From Rhodopirellula sp. SM50 (GTDB taxonomy: Bacteria > Planctomycetota > Planctomycetia > Pirellulales > Pirellulaceae), in the NCBI RefSeq assembly GCF_002289565.1, contig NZ_NTFY01000012.1, positions 1 to 48,620 on the forward strand: a DNA stretch of 48,620 nucleotides. The letters are read 5' to 3'. The notes under the pieces are model-generated. The model saw nothing but the letters and a program-made list of their open reading frames with translations. It did not search any database and was not told the origin of the DNA. Below, in pieces: positions 48,077 through 48,620 of the stretch. The position numbers were made by a program, and so were the translations under genes. The stretch's first letter is position 1. Every line of letters begins with the position of its first letter.

Positions 48077-48496
48077 ATGGCCTTTACCACGATGCATTTT
48101 GGAGTTGGCATGGCCTGTGACGGGGCAGCGGCTTTGGGGGTCGCAGCCATTCGCCGCAAAGGGTTTCGCGCGATCGGCCCCGCGATGACGCTCGGGGGGA
48201 TCTGGGCGATTCCGCCCGATTCGCCGCGAATCTTTTCCTGGTACCCCTCGCTGCCGTTCTCGGAGCACCTGAACGGCCCGAAAAATGAACAACGGCTCAC
48301 CTCGGACCTGTTCTTCTTCCACGCCACTCTTGATGCCCAACCCCAGGAATTTGCACTGCTGGGGCTGGCCATCATCCTGGTGCTGTACAACACGGTGATC
48401 TTCACCCCGCTGCTGGTCGATCTCGCCAAACGGATTGCGGTTGTCGAAGAATTGCGGCGCTTTGGCGGAGTTTTCGGGCGTGAGCGGAACGGGTAG
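48077..48496 (+). CDS. Small membrane-associated hypothetical protein
   Basis: A 139-residue protein. The N-terminus MAFTTMHFGVGMACDGAAAL and the segment GFRAIGPAMTLGGIWAIPPDSP contain moderately hydrophobic stretches. A clear transmembrane helix lies near the C-terminus (FALLGLAIILVLYNTVIFTPLL). Histidines (H7, H64-type in SEHLNG, FFFHATLD) are notable. The composition suggests a membrane protein such as a DUF457-like or metal-dependent hydrolase-type fragment, but I cannot confirm that. No gene is seen at 47834-48076 or after 48496. Confidence 0.6.
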   Translation: MAFTTMHFGVGMACDGAAALGVAAIRRKGFRAIGPAMTLGGIWAIPPDSPRIFSWYPSLPFSEHLNGPKNEQRLTSDLFFFHATLDAQPQEFALLGLAIILVLYNTVIFTPLLVDLAKRIAVVEELRRFGGVFGRERNG

Positions 48497-48620
48497 TGCT
48501 ATGTCTCGTTTTCAAGAGAGGGTCGCTCCGACCGGAGAGGCTGTGAATAATTGGGCCAACGGTTGCGAGATTTAATTTTGGCGCTAAATTTTCTGCATGA
48601 ATAATCCAAGCATTGCTACT

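Overview
The window looks like chromosomal DNA from a planctomycete, most likely a Rhodopirellula/Stieleria-type member of the Pirellulales. This is an inference from four things: GC-rich coding DNA with long antisense shadow frames, secreted proteins with poorly conserved planctomycete-style sequences, a PEP-CTERM protein, and many families of short dispersed palindromic repeats between genes. No rRNA, tRNA, CRISPR array, phage or classic insertion sequence was recognised. One IS200-like REP-associated (RAYT) transposase is present.

Layout. 1-3.7 kb: a PhyH-type dioxygenase and a HerA-like ATPase on the minus strand. 3.8-7.7 kb: a compact plus-strand operon of two purine nucleoside phosphorylase paralogs followed by two separate glutamate-synthase modules, a GXGXG protein and an FMN-barrel protein. 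7.9-12.8 kb: a secreted Glu/Arg-rich repeat protein, a DUF6580-like membrane protein, a secreted hypothetical, exported MsrB and an ABC ATPase. 13.1-15.8 kb: a LuxE-like acyl-adenylating enzyme followed by an acylating-type aldehyde dehydrogenase. 16-19 kb: two tandem paralogous secreted proteins with a poly-glycine hinge and a hydrophobic C-terminal tail. 19.9-23.8 kb: a very long TolC-type lipoprotein and a small secreted protein. 24.2-29.9 kb: a signalling block with a GAF/SpoIIE-like protein that has lost its metal ligands, a nitroreductase, a membrane PP2C phosphatase and a RegB-type redox histidine kinase. 30-32.9 kb: hemL, the RAYT gene inside its own repeat family, and an unknown gene.

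33.3-38.2 kb: a FeeM-like N-acyl amino acid synthase, then a DevBCA-type exporter operon on the opposite strand, then a deleted second copy of the synthase locus. The exporter therefore sits between two direct copies of the synthase region. 38.5-44.3 kb: a translationally coupled pair, a PP-loop amidotransferase-like domain fused to an acyl-AMP ligase plus an SDR thioester-reductase-like protein, facing a 4-cresol dehydrogenase/VAO-type flavoprotein. 44.8-48.5 kb: a PEP-CTERM protein with a clear terminator, a small secreted protein, a GT4 glycosyltransferase and a small membrane protein.

The best candidates for something undescribed are: (i) the PP-loop/acyl-ligase fusion with its coupled reductase; (ii) the lipid-amide synthase with adjacent exporter and duplicated flanks; (iii) the amidotransferase-less, cluster-less glutamate synthase modules fused by operon to two nucleoside phosphorylases; and (iv) the poly-Gly hinge C-terminal module of the tandem secreted proteins. 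Functions of these systems are inferred from family resemblance only.
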